37,523 nt of DNA from a virus, in the IMG/VR virus record IMGVR_UViG_3300046009_001639, positions 1 through 37,523 of that record. One strand, given 5' to 3'. Positions 1-9,528 of the stretch are shown one piece after another. Under the pieces are notes generated by a model. That model saw only the letters and a program-made list of their open reading frames with translations. It searched no databases and was not told the origin of the DNA. Positions within the stretch are counted from its first letter, which is position 1, and each line of letters opens with the position of its first letter. The translations under genes and the position numbers were made by a program.

Positions 1-345
1 TGTAACCCCTTGCTCAACAGTATTAGTCATCCTCTTGTACGCTGCCGCTTGAGCAGGATCAACATTAGGTTTCTGGGGTATTTCTTCGGTTTGAAGACCA
101 AACACATCTGCGTTTGCTTCTAACCATTTTGATACAGACTCCTCAGTTGGGTCTATATCCTGCGGAATAAAAGAAGAAATCTTCTGATTTACCCCGCGAC
201 TTGCGAGGGCTTCTTTGATTGCTCGTTCTCTTTGCGCTTTATTTAAAGATTCAAAGTTAGCTTTAAGATCTGCCAACTCTTTATCTTTCTGCTTATTAGC
301 CTTGCGTAGTTGTTTAACGTCATCCTCGTAGTCATAGTTGGACAT
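1..345 (-). CDS. Phage capsid scaffolding protein, partial (C-terminus beyond the left edge)
   Basis: The reading frame starts at ATG 345 after a GGGAG ribosome-binding site and runs off the window after 115 codons. The N-terminus is acidic (MSNYDYEDD), followed by a charged helical segment likely to form a coiled coil (residues 8-45). Then comes the block SRGVNQKISSFIPQDIDPTE and a Trp-Leu-Glu segment, a pattern typical of actinophage scaffold proteins that guide procapsid assembly. It follows the portal and virion genes in the leftward late operon, so the major capsid gene should lie next, outside the window. An in-frame upstream ATG at 384 would add 13 Thr-rich residues but has a poorer ribosome-binding site. 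Confidence 0.72.
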   Translation of the reverse strand, partial: MSNYDYEDDVKQLRKANKQKDKELADLKANFESLNKAQRERAIKEALASRGVNQKISSFIPQDIDPTEESVSKWLEANADVFGLQTEEIPQKPNVDPAQAAAYKRMTNTVEQGVT

Positions 346-466
346 AGTCCATCTCCCATTCGTTGTAGTTGTCGTAGACCTCATACAATTTGGGGATTCC
401 TGTATGGCTTCTACTACCGGTTTTGTTATCACTCCATCAGACCGGTGGTCCTGATGGCAGGCTTAG

Positions 467-1684
467 TTAGTAAGAGCCAGCTCTACCTTGGCTCAGTGCT
501 CCACTTGTAACTCCAGTTTGTCCACCGAAAGTGGCTTTTTCAAGTCCAGTTAAACGTTTACGTTGTCTTCTGGATTCCTCATATGAAGGTAGTCCAAATG
601 CTTCAACCTCTGCCATCTCTTGTGTGTATGGTGTCTGGTATATATCACCAAGTGTCTTACCACGAGATAGTAGGCTAGAAACTGTTGAGAATCCTTGTTC
701 TGCCTTTTCTTTGGTTACACCGTATCTAGCTAAATACTCAGCATCAATATCAGATGTAGTTAGACCATACTTAGATGCAGTTCCTGCAATCTCTGCTGCA
801 GTTACCTTACGCTTAATATCACTTAGCGCCCTTGTCGGATCAAGAGTATAAGCAAGAATATCGCCATTAGTAATATCAGGATAAAATGCTTTAAAAGCTG
901 CACTAATCTCAGGCGCTGCTTTAATTACTCTATCTTGTGCTAGGAGTATGCGATCTTCTAACTCTGTAGCAGATACATCATTAGCGATTAGTTTTTCAAA
1001 ACCTTCTTGACGGCCCAGATCACCTTTAGCATAGTAGGATGCTGGTAATCCATAGTTACGCATAAGAGATTGATACTTATCCTCAAGAGCAATATAAGTT
1101 CCTTCATCTAATGCTTTTAAACCTTTAGCAATTCTTGCTGTATTTCCAGCAAACCGTTGTTTATATTGCTCTGATTGACGTAGGCGTAGTGCAAATTCTG
1201 ATGGTGATACGGAGGTTGTAATTAAATCTCTTAATGGAGTAACTAAAGATTCCATTCCATATTGAGAAAATTGTTCTAATAATACATCGTAGGCAGATTG
1301 TCTCTTAGCCTGCTCTTGTCCACCAGTTGCTAACTTAGCCTTAGACCCATCGCTAAATACACTGAATACATCCCCTGTTTGTGGATCTGTATAAGTACTT
1401 ACTACAGTTTTAGTAACAGCAGCAGGTTGTGCTGTTGCCTCAGGTGCTGCAGTTTGTCTTGTAGTACCATCTGAATAAACATCTACCTTTACTCTATTAG
1501 ATCCTACACCAGTATAAAAAGTATTAGTAATGGTTGGTCCAGTAGCTAATGTTGGAGTTGTAGAAACAATAATACCTGCATCTTTTTGTTCTTGTTCTAA
1601 AGCAGAACCAGGTGTTGCTCTTGGTCTAATCTTTTCAGGTGAGTCAACATATTCACCCGTATAGTAATTAAAATAACTAGCCAT
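467..1684 (-). CDS. Probable virion-associated protein, 405 aa, unknown function
   Basis: Not matched to a named family. The N-terminal ~110 residues are low in complexity (Thr, Pro, Ala, Gln). Residues ~130-350 are predicted helical, with repeated Glu/Lys/Arg-rich segments, and the C-terminus is Gly/Ser-rich (GALSQGRAGSY). It starts at ATG 1684, one base after the stop of the 579-aa gene, so it is co-transcribed with the portal-proximal virion genes and ends 121 bases before the scaffold gene. The position between the portal and the scaffold suggests an internal or head-associated structural protein. This is inference from context. Confidence 0.6.
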   Translation of the reverse strand: MASYFNYYTGEYVDSPEKIRPRATPGSALEQEQKDAGIIVSTTPTLATGPTITNTFYTGVGSNRVKVDVYSDGTTRQTAAPEATAQPAAVTKTVVSTYTDPQTGDVFSVFSDGSKAKLATGGQEQAKRQSAYDVLLEQFSQYGMESLVTPLRDLITTSVSPSEFALRLRQSEQYKQRFAGNTARIAKGLKALDEGTYIALEDKYQSLMRNYGLPASYYAKGDLGRQEGFEKLIANDVSATELEDRILLAQDRVIKAAPEISAAFKAFYPDITNGDILAYTLDPTRALSDIKRKVTAAEIAGTASKYGLTTSDIDAEYLARYGVTKEKAEQGFSTVSSLLSRGKTLGDIYQTPYTQEMAEVEAFGLPSYEESRRQRKRLTGLEKATFGGQTGVTSGALSQGRAGSY

Positions 1685-1685
1685 A

Positions 1686-3425
1686 TTAACCCACCATCCC
1701 GAAGTCTTTTAAGACAGTTCTTGCAGCATCGTATGCTGACTCTCTAGCATTATTTGTATATTGCCAACGAGGGTCTTTCTTTAAAAAGTCTTGCCACTCG
1801 TAAAGGCTCATCTCTTTATCTGGACCTATAGCCTTGCGTAAAGTTGCATCATTAACATTAATAGTCTCAGGATTTACTTCTAGAACCTGATACATAATAT
1901 TCTTATATGGTTGATAGACGGTATCTAAATCAACACCTAGATCTAATAGACTACCAACTTTATCAGGTAGACCTAGTTTAGCTGCTCCCCTAATAATCTG
2001 TTTATAGGTTTCAACAGACTCTCCTTGATTTATATTCTGTAGCCAAGTCTGCAATTGTGTACCAAAGTTTTTATCTAAGTCTAAACCATTGGCTGCGGCA
2101 GTTGCCTTTAGATCCTGTAGGCTTACACCAGCAGCGCCACCAAGTACTTGACCAGGTGCATATCTAAGTCTTGCTCTAATCTGTTGTTGAATAATTGCTG
2201 GAGTATTCTCATACCCAAGATCATAAATATCTCTTGATACCAAATCTAAAGTATCAGCATCTAGAGAAATACCTGCAGTCTTAGCAGCATCTGAAACCCT
2301 TTGCTTAGTTGCTGTTAACCCACGACCATACTCACTGGTTCTATCTAGGGATGCTAGGTCATCTGTAGTTTTGCGTAGTTCGTCATATTGACGTTTATAA
2401 AATCCTCTTTGACGAATAGCACTGGCATTAGATTTAAACCAAGAAGTATTCTCAAGCATCTTAGTAAATTGATCTGCTGTATAGTCATCACCAGTACCAG
2501 GTACTTGATCTTTACCTATTGATTTAAGTAATAATTCTTTTAACTCTGGATTACTCTTAAATATTAGATCAATAGGTCCGTAATTTTGTGCTACTAAACT
2601 ATAAATTTCATCAATATTGTAAGGAGTTTTTCTACCCTTTGGTATGGTAGTTCCACCACCAATACCTGCAGTGCCACCAGTTCCTGCATTAGATCCACCA
2701 GTTGCTTTACCACCAGTAGCGCCACCAACTAATACATTATTTGCTGGCTTACCAGCCTGGCTAATAGGTCCTTGGTATGTAAAGTAATTACCAGGTGTGT
2801 AACGTGGTGTAGCACCTTCTTGACCACCACTTGAACTAGGTTTAAGACCACTAACTGATTCTACTTTTGCAGTCTCTCTAGGAGCATTACTTAAATCTGG
2901 ATAAGGTAAAGCGTTACCTGTTTTTTGAGCAGCAGTATTAGCATCTTTTTTCTTTTGAAAATCTTTGTTTACGGCTTCTTGTCTTTGTTGATTAATACGA
3001 GCAGCCTCTGCATCAATCTGAGCTTGGGTAACATTTATTCTTCCAAATTCTTTGGCGCTTGCCATAGTCTTTGGCTTACCATTCATATCCCAAATACCGA
3101 CAGATTGTAACTGTATAATTCTTTCGGCAGCATCAGCTAATATTGGATTATCACTTGTTAAATAATCTTTAACAAACTTTATATTAATACCACCATCAGG
3201 CAAACTCTTATTTAGTTCATCAATATCAAATCCTGTTTCAATTTTTTTGGCTGCAGCTTTCGCTGGTTTTGAACCAAGTTCATAAAATTTACCATCAGTT
3301 ACAAAGCCAAGTATTCCACCATCTCTAGAAAATACAGCATTAACTACACCTAACGGTATTCTTTTATCAATACCAAAGTTAATAACTTGAGATACATATG
3401 AATTATCTGGAAGTTTTGCAGCCAC
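1686..3425 (-). CDS. Probable virion-associated protein, 579 aa, with Gly-rich linker
   Basis: It uses a GTG start at 3425, sharing its first base with the stop of the preceding gene. Three regions can be seen: an N-terminal ~130 residues that include a small beta-rich part; a Pro/Gly/Thr-rich linker (residues ~175-265) with GGATGG/GTGG repeats; and a long helical C-terminal half. The C-terminal half contains SNASAIRQRGFYKRQYDELR and regularly spaced helices. The linker plus helical domain recalls other phage internal virion or tail-assembly proteins, but no catalytic motif was recognised. It sits between a 218-aa and a 405-aa partner with overlapping ends, implying coordinated synthesis. Confidence 0.6.
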   Translation of the reverse strand: MAAKLPDNSYVSQVINFGIDKRIPLGVVNAVFSRDGGILGFVTDGKFYELGSKPAKAAAKKIETGFDIDELNKSLPDGGINIKFVKDYLTSDNPILADAAERIIQLQSVGIWDMNGKPKTMASAKEFGRINVTQAQIDAEAARINQQRQEAVNKDFQKKKDANTAAQKTGNALPYPDLSNAPRETAKVESVSGLKPSSSGGQEGATPRYTPGNYFTYQGPISQAGKPANNVLVGGATGGKATGGSNAGTGGTAGIGGGTTIPKGRKTPYNIDEIYSLVAQNYGPIDLIFKSNPELKELLLKSIGKDQVPGTGDDYTADQFTKMLENTSWFKSNASAIRQRGFYKRQYDELRKTTDDLASLDRTSEYGRGLTATKQRVSDAAKTAGISLDADTLDLVSRDIYDLGYENTPAIIQQQIRARLRYAPGQVLGGAAGVSLQDLKATAAANGLDLDKNFGTQLQTWLQNINQGESVETYKQIIRGAAKLGLPDKVGSLLDLGVDLDTVYQPYKNIMYQVLEVNPETINVNDATLRKAIGPDKEMSLYEWQDFLKKDPRWQYTNNARESAYDAARTVLKDFGMVG

Positions 3426-4081
3426 TAGACAACCCCTATCGCATTTTTAAAGGCATCATAAAATCCAAGAACCTTGTTAGCCTTTACTTCATCTGTTTGT
3501 GAGATTTGTTCAATTAAAAATTGTTCTTCATTTATACCACCAGTAGTTGTAGTGTCTCCATATACAACTGGGTTTGCTGCTTGTGCTCTACGAAGTGCTG
3601 GTAGGTACATAGAAAGTTCTTCTTCTGTAGCGCCACGACCAGCAAGGTTCTGACTCACTGCATTAATTAATGCAGTTGCAGTAGTAGGATCCGAAATAGT
3701 AGCTTTAACATTTGCCGCCCCACCACCTTGTACTTCAGGTACAGTCTTTATCAAATAATCTGTAGTTACTTTTATTAGATCTTTAGGATCAACTGTTTGA
3801 CCTAATGCCTGTTTTTCAAACTGTGCTGCAAGTTTAGCTTGGGTAAATCCAGCAACAAGTAGCATTGAGAAATTACCAGTTTTAGGAACTTTAATTCCAG
3901 CATTATTTAATAAAACAGCAAGGGCTTTACGCTTTTCATTACTAAGATTATTAATGTAGATAGCATCTGCATTGCCAGCTCCAGTCCCAGAGGCTGTTCC
4001 ACCAGACATAGTAGAACCAGGTTGTATTACCTGACCTTGCCAATTTGTTTGTTGTGGTAACTGATTTGTCGTTGATACCAT
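3425..4081 (-). CDS. Probable structural protein, 218 aa, unknown function
   Basis: ATG 4081 overlaps the stop of the 1559-aa gene (TAATG), so translation is probably coupled. The N-terminal 45 residues are Gly/Thr/Gln-rich and likely disordered. The rest is Ala-rich and helical, with no membrane segment, signal peptide or catalytic motif. It is short compared with its neighbours and, like them, lies between portal and scaffold. A role in assembling or accompanying the large virion protein is plausible only from context. Confidence 0.6.
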   Translation of the reverse strand: MVSTTNQLPQQTNWQGQVIQPGSTMSGGTASGTGAGNADAIYINNLSNEKRKALAVLLNNAGIKVPKTGNFSMLLVAGFTQAKLAAQFEKQALGQTVDPKDLIKVTTDYLIKTVPEVQGGGAANVKATISDPTTATALINAVSQNLAGRGATEEELSMYLPALRRAQAANPVVYGDTTTTGGINEEQFLIEQISQTDEVKANKVLGFYDAFKNAIGVV

Positions 4082-7000
4082 TAGTCTCCTATTAACCTAG
4101 AGAATAGAACATCGTATGCTGCTTGAGCATTTGAATTTGTTGATGCTATTCTTTCTAACTCTGTTTTGATATTAGATTTCAACATATCGTTAAACTCTTG
4201 AGCCTGACCTCCACCAAATGTAAGGGAGTCACGTTGAGATGTGTAACTATCATAAGCCAAAACCATTTGACTTAATGCAAACTTAGATGACTTTTGAGTA
4301 GTAACCTCTGGATCATTCACTAATCTACGTAGATCTTCTAATGCCCTAACTCTTTCAATTTGACGTTGACCGCCTGCACCAAGTTTATCCTGTAGTAATG
4401 GTCTAGCGCCCTTATATTGCTCTGACCAAATTTGCCACTGGTTGCGAAGTTGAGACTTCATTGGAGATGAAGGCAGCATAGTTATCTGTTGTTCAAAACT
4501 ATCCTTTTGTTGATAGTAATATTGAATATCTTTAGCCGAACTTACATCTGTTAAGAAATCACTTAGTGTTTTGTTTCGTTTAATACCAGACTTTGATAGC
4601 AACTTATAGGCATTAAAATCAAATTCACCGACTCTTGGTATTAAGAAAGCAGCACCCTGTGGGTATTGTTTTAATAAACTACCATTTTGATCAATCCAGT
4701 TTCCAGCATCTTCAACTGCTCGCACCCAAGCAACAGTATTGCGATCTGACTCAGATACTGTGTAAGGCATTTGGTCTGGATATAATCTAATCCATTCTTC
4801 GGTAGCCTTATCAATGCTGTCGTATTTTTCTATTAATTGATTAAATACCTGTTTAAAGTTAGTGGCACCGTTATCTCTTACCCACTTAGCCATATCTGAT
4901 TTAAGAGTTACTTGTGGCGATGCTGGTGCTACGAATCCAAATAGGAATCGCATAGCCAAAACTGTAATTGTAGATGCCTGTAACTTGTCTTGATATGCTG
5001 CTATTTCACCAGCAGATGGTGCTTCAAACTGACCAGTAGCTTCATTAAATACTGGTTTTAACCCGTGACCTGTAGCTTCAAGATAGGTTGCACCTTTACG
5101 GAAAGCAGAAGCATATTGAGAATTGCGCTCATCTCTATTAAGAGTGGCTAATGCTCTATTAAGATGAGATGGTAGTACAGCAGAAATCATAGGTTGATCT
5201 TCACCGTAAGGACCGAGCAAGTACTGCTCAAGATCCTTGATTTGCGGTACTATATTTCCTAACATCTTTAATGGGAAGGATGCAATAGGTCCAGCAAAAG
5301 TTGGGAACAAAGAATCTGGATTTAAAGATGGCGTAATCATCTTCAACTTTGCGCCAAACTCTACGGGCATTGGAATCTGAAAGGCATCTTTAACACCAAA
5401 CAGATTGGCAACCCCACCCATTACCTTATAGACAGGTGTTAACCCTGGATAGAAAAAGTACTGATCTCCATTATCGTCTGTCTGAACAAAACCAGAATGA
5501 GTTATACCTTCATAAGTTAATGATGCTTTTGCTAATGATTCTGGGTTGTATCTAACGGTACGATATATACGGCGATAAAAGTCTTCAGTTGCACGATAGA
5601 ATCTAGCAAAGTTACGAACAGACATAGCTAACTGACTGCGAACTGCAGGATTATCTACGTAAGATAAAACTCTATTCTTTGCTAAATCTTCAGCAAGTGT
5701 AACTATATGTTTCTCAGCTTCTAACTTAGCATCTTCTAATGCTTTACCTGATTTATTAGCAGTAAATCTAGCGGTGATATTATCCTCAAAGCCAGATGCT
5801 TTCATATCTTTACGAGTTCTAATAATTGCTTCTAGTACTAAAGGCTCTCTTGAGAAACGGGCATTTGCCTCACCCATATAATCCCAAGATTTATCCATAA
5901 AAGATATAGCAAAATTATCAGAATCAGATAGAGGTATAATAGTAGGTCCAGAAATAAACTCTGGTGCTAGTTCTGCGTTCATTTTATCTGGTAAATCTTC
6001 TAGTCCAAGACCTCTTGGATTAATGTTTACCACGCCATCTTCATCTACTTGACGTATTTTAGATAGTAGATCTTTATTAATTTTACCATCTCGTTTAGAT
6101 ACATATGCTTTAGTAGCATCATACGTTCTCTCGGCAAGACCTTTAGTAGTTACCTTACCTGTTGCAATAGCTTCAAATCTATTTCTAGCCTTTTCAGGTA
6201 GGTTATCAAGATACTTTGTAATTTCTTTTACTGCTTGTTCTTTAGCCTGTGGAGTATCACCCATATATCGCATAGCGATACCGCCTAATTCATCATTAGC
6301 TAATACATTTAATTGTACAAACCAAGAGATACGGGCTTGTTGATTCATCACTGGATTAAACTCAGTAAAGTCTGAACCAAAATCTTTTTTATATTTAATT
6401 TTATCAAACTCTAAAGCACCAGCATTAGCACCAAATTTAGATACATCATCTGTAACGTTTAAATATTGATCAGCACCTAATACACCATACTTACCACCTT
6501 CAGATACTGTGGCGAGAGTATCTGGTAGATACCCTAATCTAGCGTGTTGTGCAAGGATCTCTGATCCCACTTTATCAAACTTGTGGCCTAGTCCATCTTC
6601 TAGCAATGCTCTAGCCATAACTGTCTGAACACCTCGTGTGTCACCTGCAGCAATAAGTGGTGCTAGTTCATCTTGGTATTTTTTAAGATCTGACTGACGA
6701 ATTAATCTATTAATGAATCCAAGTTTTTGATCTTTACTAGCAAGACGTAAGCGAGTTGAAAGAATACGACCTTTTACCAATCCCCAAGTAGAGTCACCTG
6801 CAGCAACGTGAACCATAAGATCCTCTGCTGCGTTACGAACTGGGAAACGAGGTCCTGCAATAGTACCAAATGACCAGAATGAGGTCATACGATCTGCCCA
6901 CTTAGAATGGGATACACCAAACATTCTATCTATTAAACCTGAACGAGCAGATAATCTATCTAAGTCTACAATTGATGGAACTGCAATACCAGAGGATAGT

Positions 7001-8760
7001 TGATATCCAAAGATTGCCATTTGTTCACCATCAAAATTGGCAGGGTTTGATCTTTCAATTACCTCATCACCAAATTCATTAACTGATTTTTTAGTAATTA
7101 TAGTAGGTGCATATTGTTTAGCCCTAGCAGTTCCTGCTTGTTCAGCTAAATTATCAATACCAATTTTGGTTTTACTTACACCGCGAACTTCAGCAATAGT
7201 ATTCCAAACGCCTTTAAAAATTTGTTTCTTTTGGCCTTCATCACCTGCAGCAAATGCTTCTGCAATAATTTTAGAATGATATCTACTGTTAGATAAACGA
7301 GCTAAACGATATACCTGTGTTGCTCCATCTGGAGAATTAACATCAAACCAGCCATCTCTAAAAAATGGAATAATTGAAAACTTGCGAGCAAACCTATCAA
7401 TCTTACCTTGAATAGTATCCATAGTTAGACGGACAGATCCATCTTGGCGGATCTTGCCAACCTTTTTTTCTTGAAGAGCAATATCATCAGCCCTAGCTGT
7501 AAGGCCGGTAATGATATCTTCAGTTTGAATTTGATCAGTTCCATAAAGAGAACTAACTATTCTTTGACCTACTTTATCCAAATCAAATACTCTATTGGCG
7601 GTAGTGTAAAAATTAATTCTTGTCTTACGAGCAACATCTAACCTAGGAATTAATGGAGTTTTACGAGCAGCTTGTCCACCTAGGATAGCTCTCATATCTT
7701 CACCATTTGCTAAGAATGATTTAGCAGTAACAGCATCTTTAACGCCACCGCGAATAAACTCGTCAATTGCTGCTGGGCCGAACTCAGGTGCAAGTCTACG
7801 TAATTCAGTACTGGCCTGAGTCATAGCTCTGGCATCATCTACTTTACGAGCTTTTGATAAATCATCTAATTTAGTGCCATAGCGATCAAAGAACGCTACA
7901 ACATTTTGGTTCCTAAATACATCATCTACTTTACCAGCATTACCAACGATCTTAAATAAAGCATAGTTTGTAGCATCATATGCTTTTTTGGCTTTACCTA
8001 ATATAAGTGTTGGATCTGTACGTATACGGTATGCGGCATCTACAAAACCTGATATACCCTTATAAAGGATTCCTGATCCCTCTAATTCTTCTGGAAGAAG
8101 TGTGTTTGCTATAAAACGACCAGGAGAGTATTTAGCTGCTTGTACTGCATCTAATGAATCCTGTAATAGAAAATCCACTTCACCAGTTTCTCTTAACTGG
8201 GATGCCTTAGCTGCTATCTGTTTTTCTGCTTCTGTACCAGTAGATGCAATTTCAGATAAAGGAGTACCTGCAGCAATTTTCATTGCAACTGATACATAAT
8301 CATTTCCATATTTATCTTGTGCTTTTTTAATACGACTTGGGCTAAATACTTTATCGCCCTTATCATTTGCAATATCAAATGCTTTGCCTAAATTTACACC
8401 TTGATCTATGGCAATAGCACCAGTACGATACAAACGAGTCATAAAGTCTGAAGCCTCAGTAAAGGCACTGAACGTACGACCAATTACCTGCTTAATAGGT
8501 TGAGTTGCATAATGAAATGCACTACCTAAAACACTTCGTTTTTCTGGTATGGCAGGATCTTCTCCACCAAACATAGCGATATGAGCTTCTTGCTGATCCT
8601 TAGTCATTTGAGAAAATGATTGCTCAGCCTGTGCTTGGGGTAAGCGACTTAAATTTTGGTGAGAAGTTACTAACTTGCCTAGACCTTCAATTTGTTTGTA
8701 TTGCTCAGGAGTGAGACCAGCCTGTTGTGCAGCAACTTTTAATTTTGCATTTATATCCAC
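4081..8760 (-). CDS. Very large virion protein, 1559 aa (internal virion / ejection protein candidate)
   Basis: The largest gene in the window. It has a GTG start at 8760 overlapping the upstream TAG, with a GAGG ribosome-binding site. The protein is helical and rich in Lys, Asp and Ala. A weakly hydrophobic stretch lies around residues 85-115 (IGRTFSAFTEASDFMTRLYR) and another near residue 1270 (MRFLFGFVAPASPQ). No transglycosylase or peptidase motif was recognised. Its size, its position between portal and scaffold, and the lack of a separate tape-measure gene fit an internal virion protein of a short-tailed phage that enters the host with the DNA. A minor head-tail protein is an alternative. 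Confidence 0.6.
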   Translation of the reverse strand: MDINAKLKVAAQQAGLTPEQYKQIEGLGKLVTSHQNLSRLPQAQAEQSFSQMTKDQQEAHIAMFGGEDPAIPEKRSVLGSAFHYATQPIKQVIGRTFSAFTEASDFMTRLYRTGAIAIDQGVNLGKAFDIANDKGDKVFSPSRIKKAQDKYGNDYVSVAMKIAAGTPLSEIASTGTEAEKQIAAKASQLRETGEVDFLLQDSLDAVQAAKYSPGRFIANTLLPEELEGSGILYKGISGFVDAAYRIRTDPTLILGKAKKAYDATNYALFKIVGNAGKVDDVFRNQNVVAFFDRYGTKLDDLSKARKVDDARAMTQASTELRRLAPEFGPAAIDEFIRGGVKDAVTAKSFLANGEDMRAILGGQAARKTPLIPRLDVARKTRINFYTTANRVFDLDKVGQRIVSSLYGTDQIQTEDIITGLTARADDIALQEKKVGKIRQDGSVRLTMDTIQGKIDRFARKFSIIPFFRDGWFDVNSPDGATQVYRLARLSNSRYHSKIIAEAFAAGDEGQKKQIFKGVWNTIAEVRGVSKTKIGIDNLAEQAGTARAKQYAPTIITKKSVNEFGDEVIERSNPANFDGEQMAIFGYQLSSGIAVPSIVDLDRLSARSGLIDRMFGVSHSKWADRMTSFWSFGTIAGPRFPVRNAAEDLMVHVAAGDSTWGLVKGRILSTRLRLASKDQKLGFINRLIRQSDLKKYQDELAPLIAAGDTRGVQTVMARALLEDGLGHKFDKVGSEILAQHARLGYLPDTLATVSEGGKYGVLGADQYLNVTDDVSKFGANAGALEFDKIKYKKDFGSDFTEFNPVMNQQARISWFVQLNVLANDELGGIAMRYMGDTPQAKEQAVKEITKYLDNLPEKARNRFEAIATGKVTTKGLAERTYDATKAYVSKRDGKINKDLLSKIRQVDEDGVVNINPRGLGLEDLPDKMNAELAPEFISGPTIIPLSDSDNFAISFMDKSWDYMGEANARFSREPLVLEAIIRTRKDMKASGFEDNITARFTANKSGKALEDAKLEAEKHIVTLAEDLAKNRVLSYVDNPAVRSQLAMSVRNFARFYRATEDFYRRIYRTVRYNPESLAKASLTYEGITHSGFVQTDDNGDQYFFYPGLTPVYKVMGGVANLFGVKDAFQIPMPVEFGAKLKMITPSLNPDSLFPTFAGPIASFPLKMLGNIVPQIKDLEQYLLGPYGEDQPMISAVLPSHLNRALATLNRDERNSQYASAFRKGATYLEATGHGLKPVFNEATGQFEAPSAGEIAAYQDKLQASTITVLAMRFLFGFVAPASPQVTLKSDMAKWVRDNGATNFKQVFNQLIEKYDSIDKATEEWIRLYPDQMPYTVSESDRNTVAWVRAVEDAGNWIDQNGSLLKQYPQGAAFLIPRVGEFDFNAYKLLSKSGIKRNKTLSDFLTDVSSAKDIQYYYQQKDSFEQQITMLPSSPMKSQLRNQWQIWSEQYKGARPLLQDKLGAGGQRQIERVRALEDLRRLVNDPEVTTQKSSKFALSQMVLAYDSYTSQRDSLTFGGGQAQEFNDMLKSNIKTELERIASTNSNAQAAYDVLFSRLIGD

Positions 8761-9146
8761 TACATACCTCTAGCAACAGCTTGTTGGTAAAGAATACCTA
8801 TCTCTCCAGTAGTGTCGTAGGGAAGCATTGCAGCAAGAGCATCTGAAACTTTTTGTTCTGCAAATTTAGATTGCATTAACAAAGTGTTATCGTATAAACC
8901 TCTTTTAATATCTTCATCTTTACGTTCTGTATCTGCAAATAATGGAGTAATTGCTGCTGATGACTTAGCTACTGGCTGTTGCTTAATTGCAGTATCTGCA
9001 ATTCCTGGAGTTGTAGCAGTATTTGCTCCACCTAAAATTTCAGCAGTTTGTTTTCTATCACCATATTCTTTTGATGGTGGTAGGTCTGTTCTTGTTGAGA
9101 ACTTTGATGGACCTGATGGGCCAGCTAATGGGTTCATCATTGACAT
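8760..9146 (-). CDS. Small protein upstream of the large virion gene, 128 aa
   Basis: It starts at ATG 9146 behind a perfect AAAGGAGG ribosome-binding site. The first ~65 residues are Pro/Ala/Thr-rich and probably unstructured, beginning MSMMNPLAGPSGPSKFSTR. The last ~55 form a likely helix containing DNTLLMQSKFAEQKVSDALA. The stop overlaps the GTG of the 1559-aa gene, so the two are probably translated together. Possibly an assembly partner or head protein; the family was not recognised. Confidence 0.55.
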   Translation of the reverse strand: MSMMNPLAGPSGPSKFSTRTDLPPSKEYGDRKQTAEILGGANTATTPGIADTAIKQQPVAKSSAAITPLFADTERKDEDIKRGLYDNTLLMQSKFAEQKVSDALAAMLPYDTTGEIGILYQQAVARGM

Positions 9147-9147
9147 A

Positions 9148-9357
9148 TTAGTCCTCCTTTAAAGTTTCTAAGTCTTGCGAAAATTGTTGCCAGATTTTTT
9201 CTTCTTGGCTTTTCTGAGTTGAATTATAGATAGCTAATTGGTGCAGATCATCTGCAAGTGCTTCTATTACTGATGTTAAATTTAAAAAGAATCCTGATAC
9301 TATTACTAGATAATCAGACAGTCGCACTGGGCGATTAAGATTGTTATCGTTATTCAC
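9148..9357 (-). CDS. Small helical protein, 69 aa, unknown function
   Basis: Starts at GTG 9357 (no ATG available) with GGGAG upstream. It has one moderately hydrophobic stretch (YLVIVSGFFLNLTSVIEALA, residues ~16-35) that could be a membrane segment or a buried helix, then a charged amphipathic helix ending KED. It lies one base upstream of the 128-aa gene in the structural operon. No function is assigned. Confidence 0.5.
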   Translation of the reverse strand: MNNDNNLNRPVRLSDYLVIVSGFFLNLTSVIEALADDLHQLAIYNSTQKSQEEKIWQQFSQDLETLKED

Positions 9358-9381
9358 CCAGTACTCCCGTCTTTAAAATAA

Positions 9382-9513
9382 TTACGCCTTTGTTCCTTTG
9401 CGACCTGCTGGTGTGTAGCCGAACTTAACTTCTCCACCTGCTGGCTTGGCTGTATCCATCTTACCTTGTACAGGCTTGACCTCTACAGACTTTTGAAATG
9501 TTCCCTTTTTCAT
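9382..9513 (-). CDS. Short basic protein directly downstream of the portal, 43 aa
   Basis: A short frame from ATG 9513 to TAA 9382. It has one of the best ribosome-binding sites in the window (TAAGGAGGTG, five bases from the ATG), which suggests strong translation. The protein is Lys/Gly-rich: MKKGTFQKSVEVKPVQGK, then a GEVKFGYTPAGRKG segment. It is too small for a recognisable fold. The position right after the portal and the basic charge would suit a DNA- or capsid-contacting accessory protein, but that is a guess. Confidence 0.6.
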   Translation of the reverse strand: MKKGTFQKSVEVKPVQGKMDTAKPAGGEVKFGYTPAGRKGTKA

Positions 9514-9528
9514 TTTCACCTCCTTATT

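Noticed and set aside
346-466. Open frame of about 34 codons ending over the scaffold start (segment KLYEVYDNYNEWEMDYVQL)
   Set aside because: Composition looks protein-like, but there is no ATG, GTG or usable TTG near its beginning and no ribosome-binding site; the gap also holds an ACCGGT pair that might form a weak hairpin.
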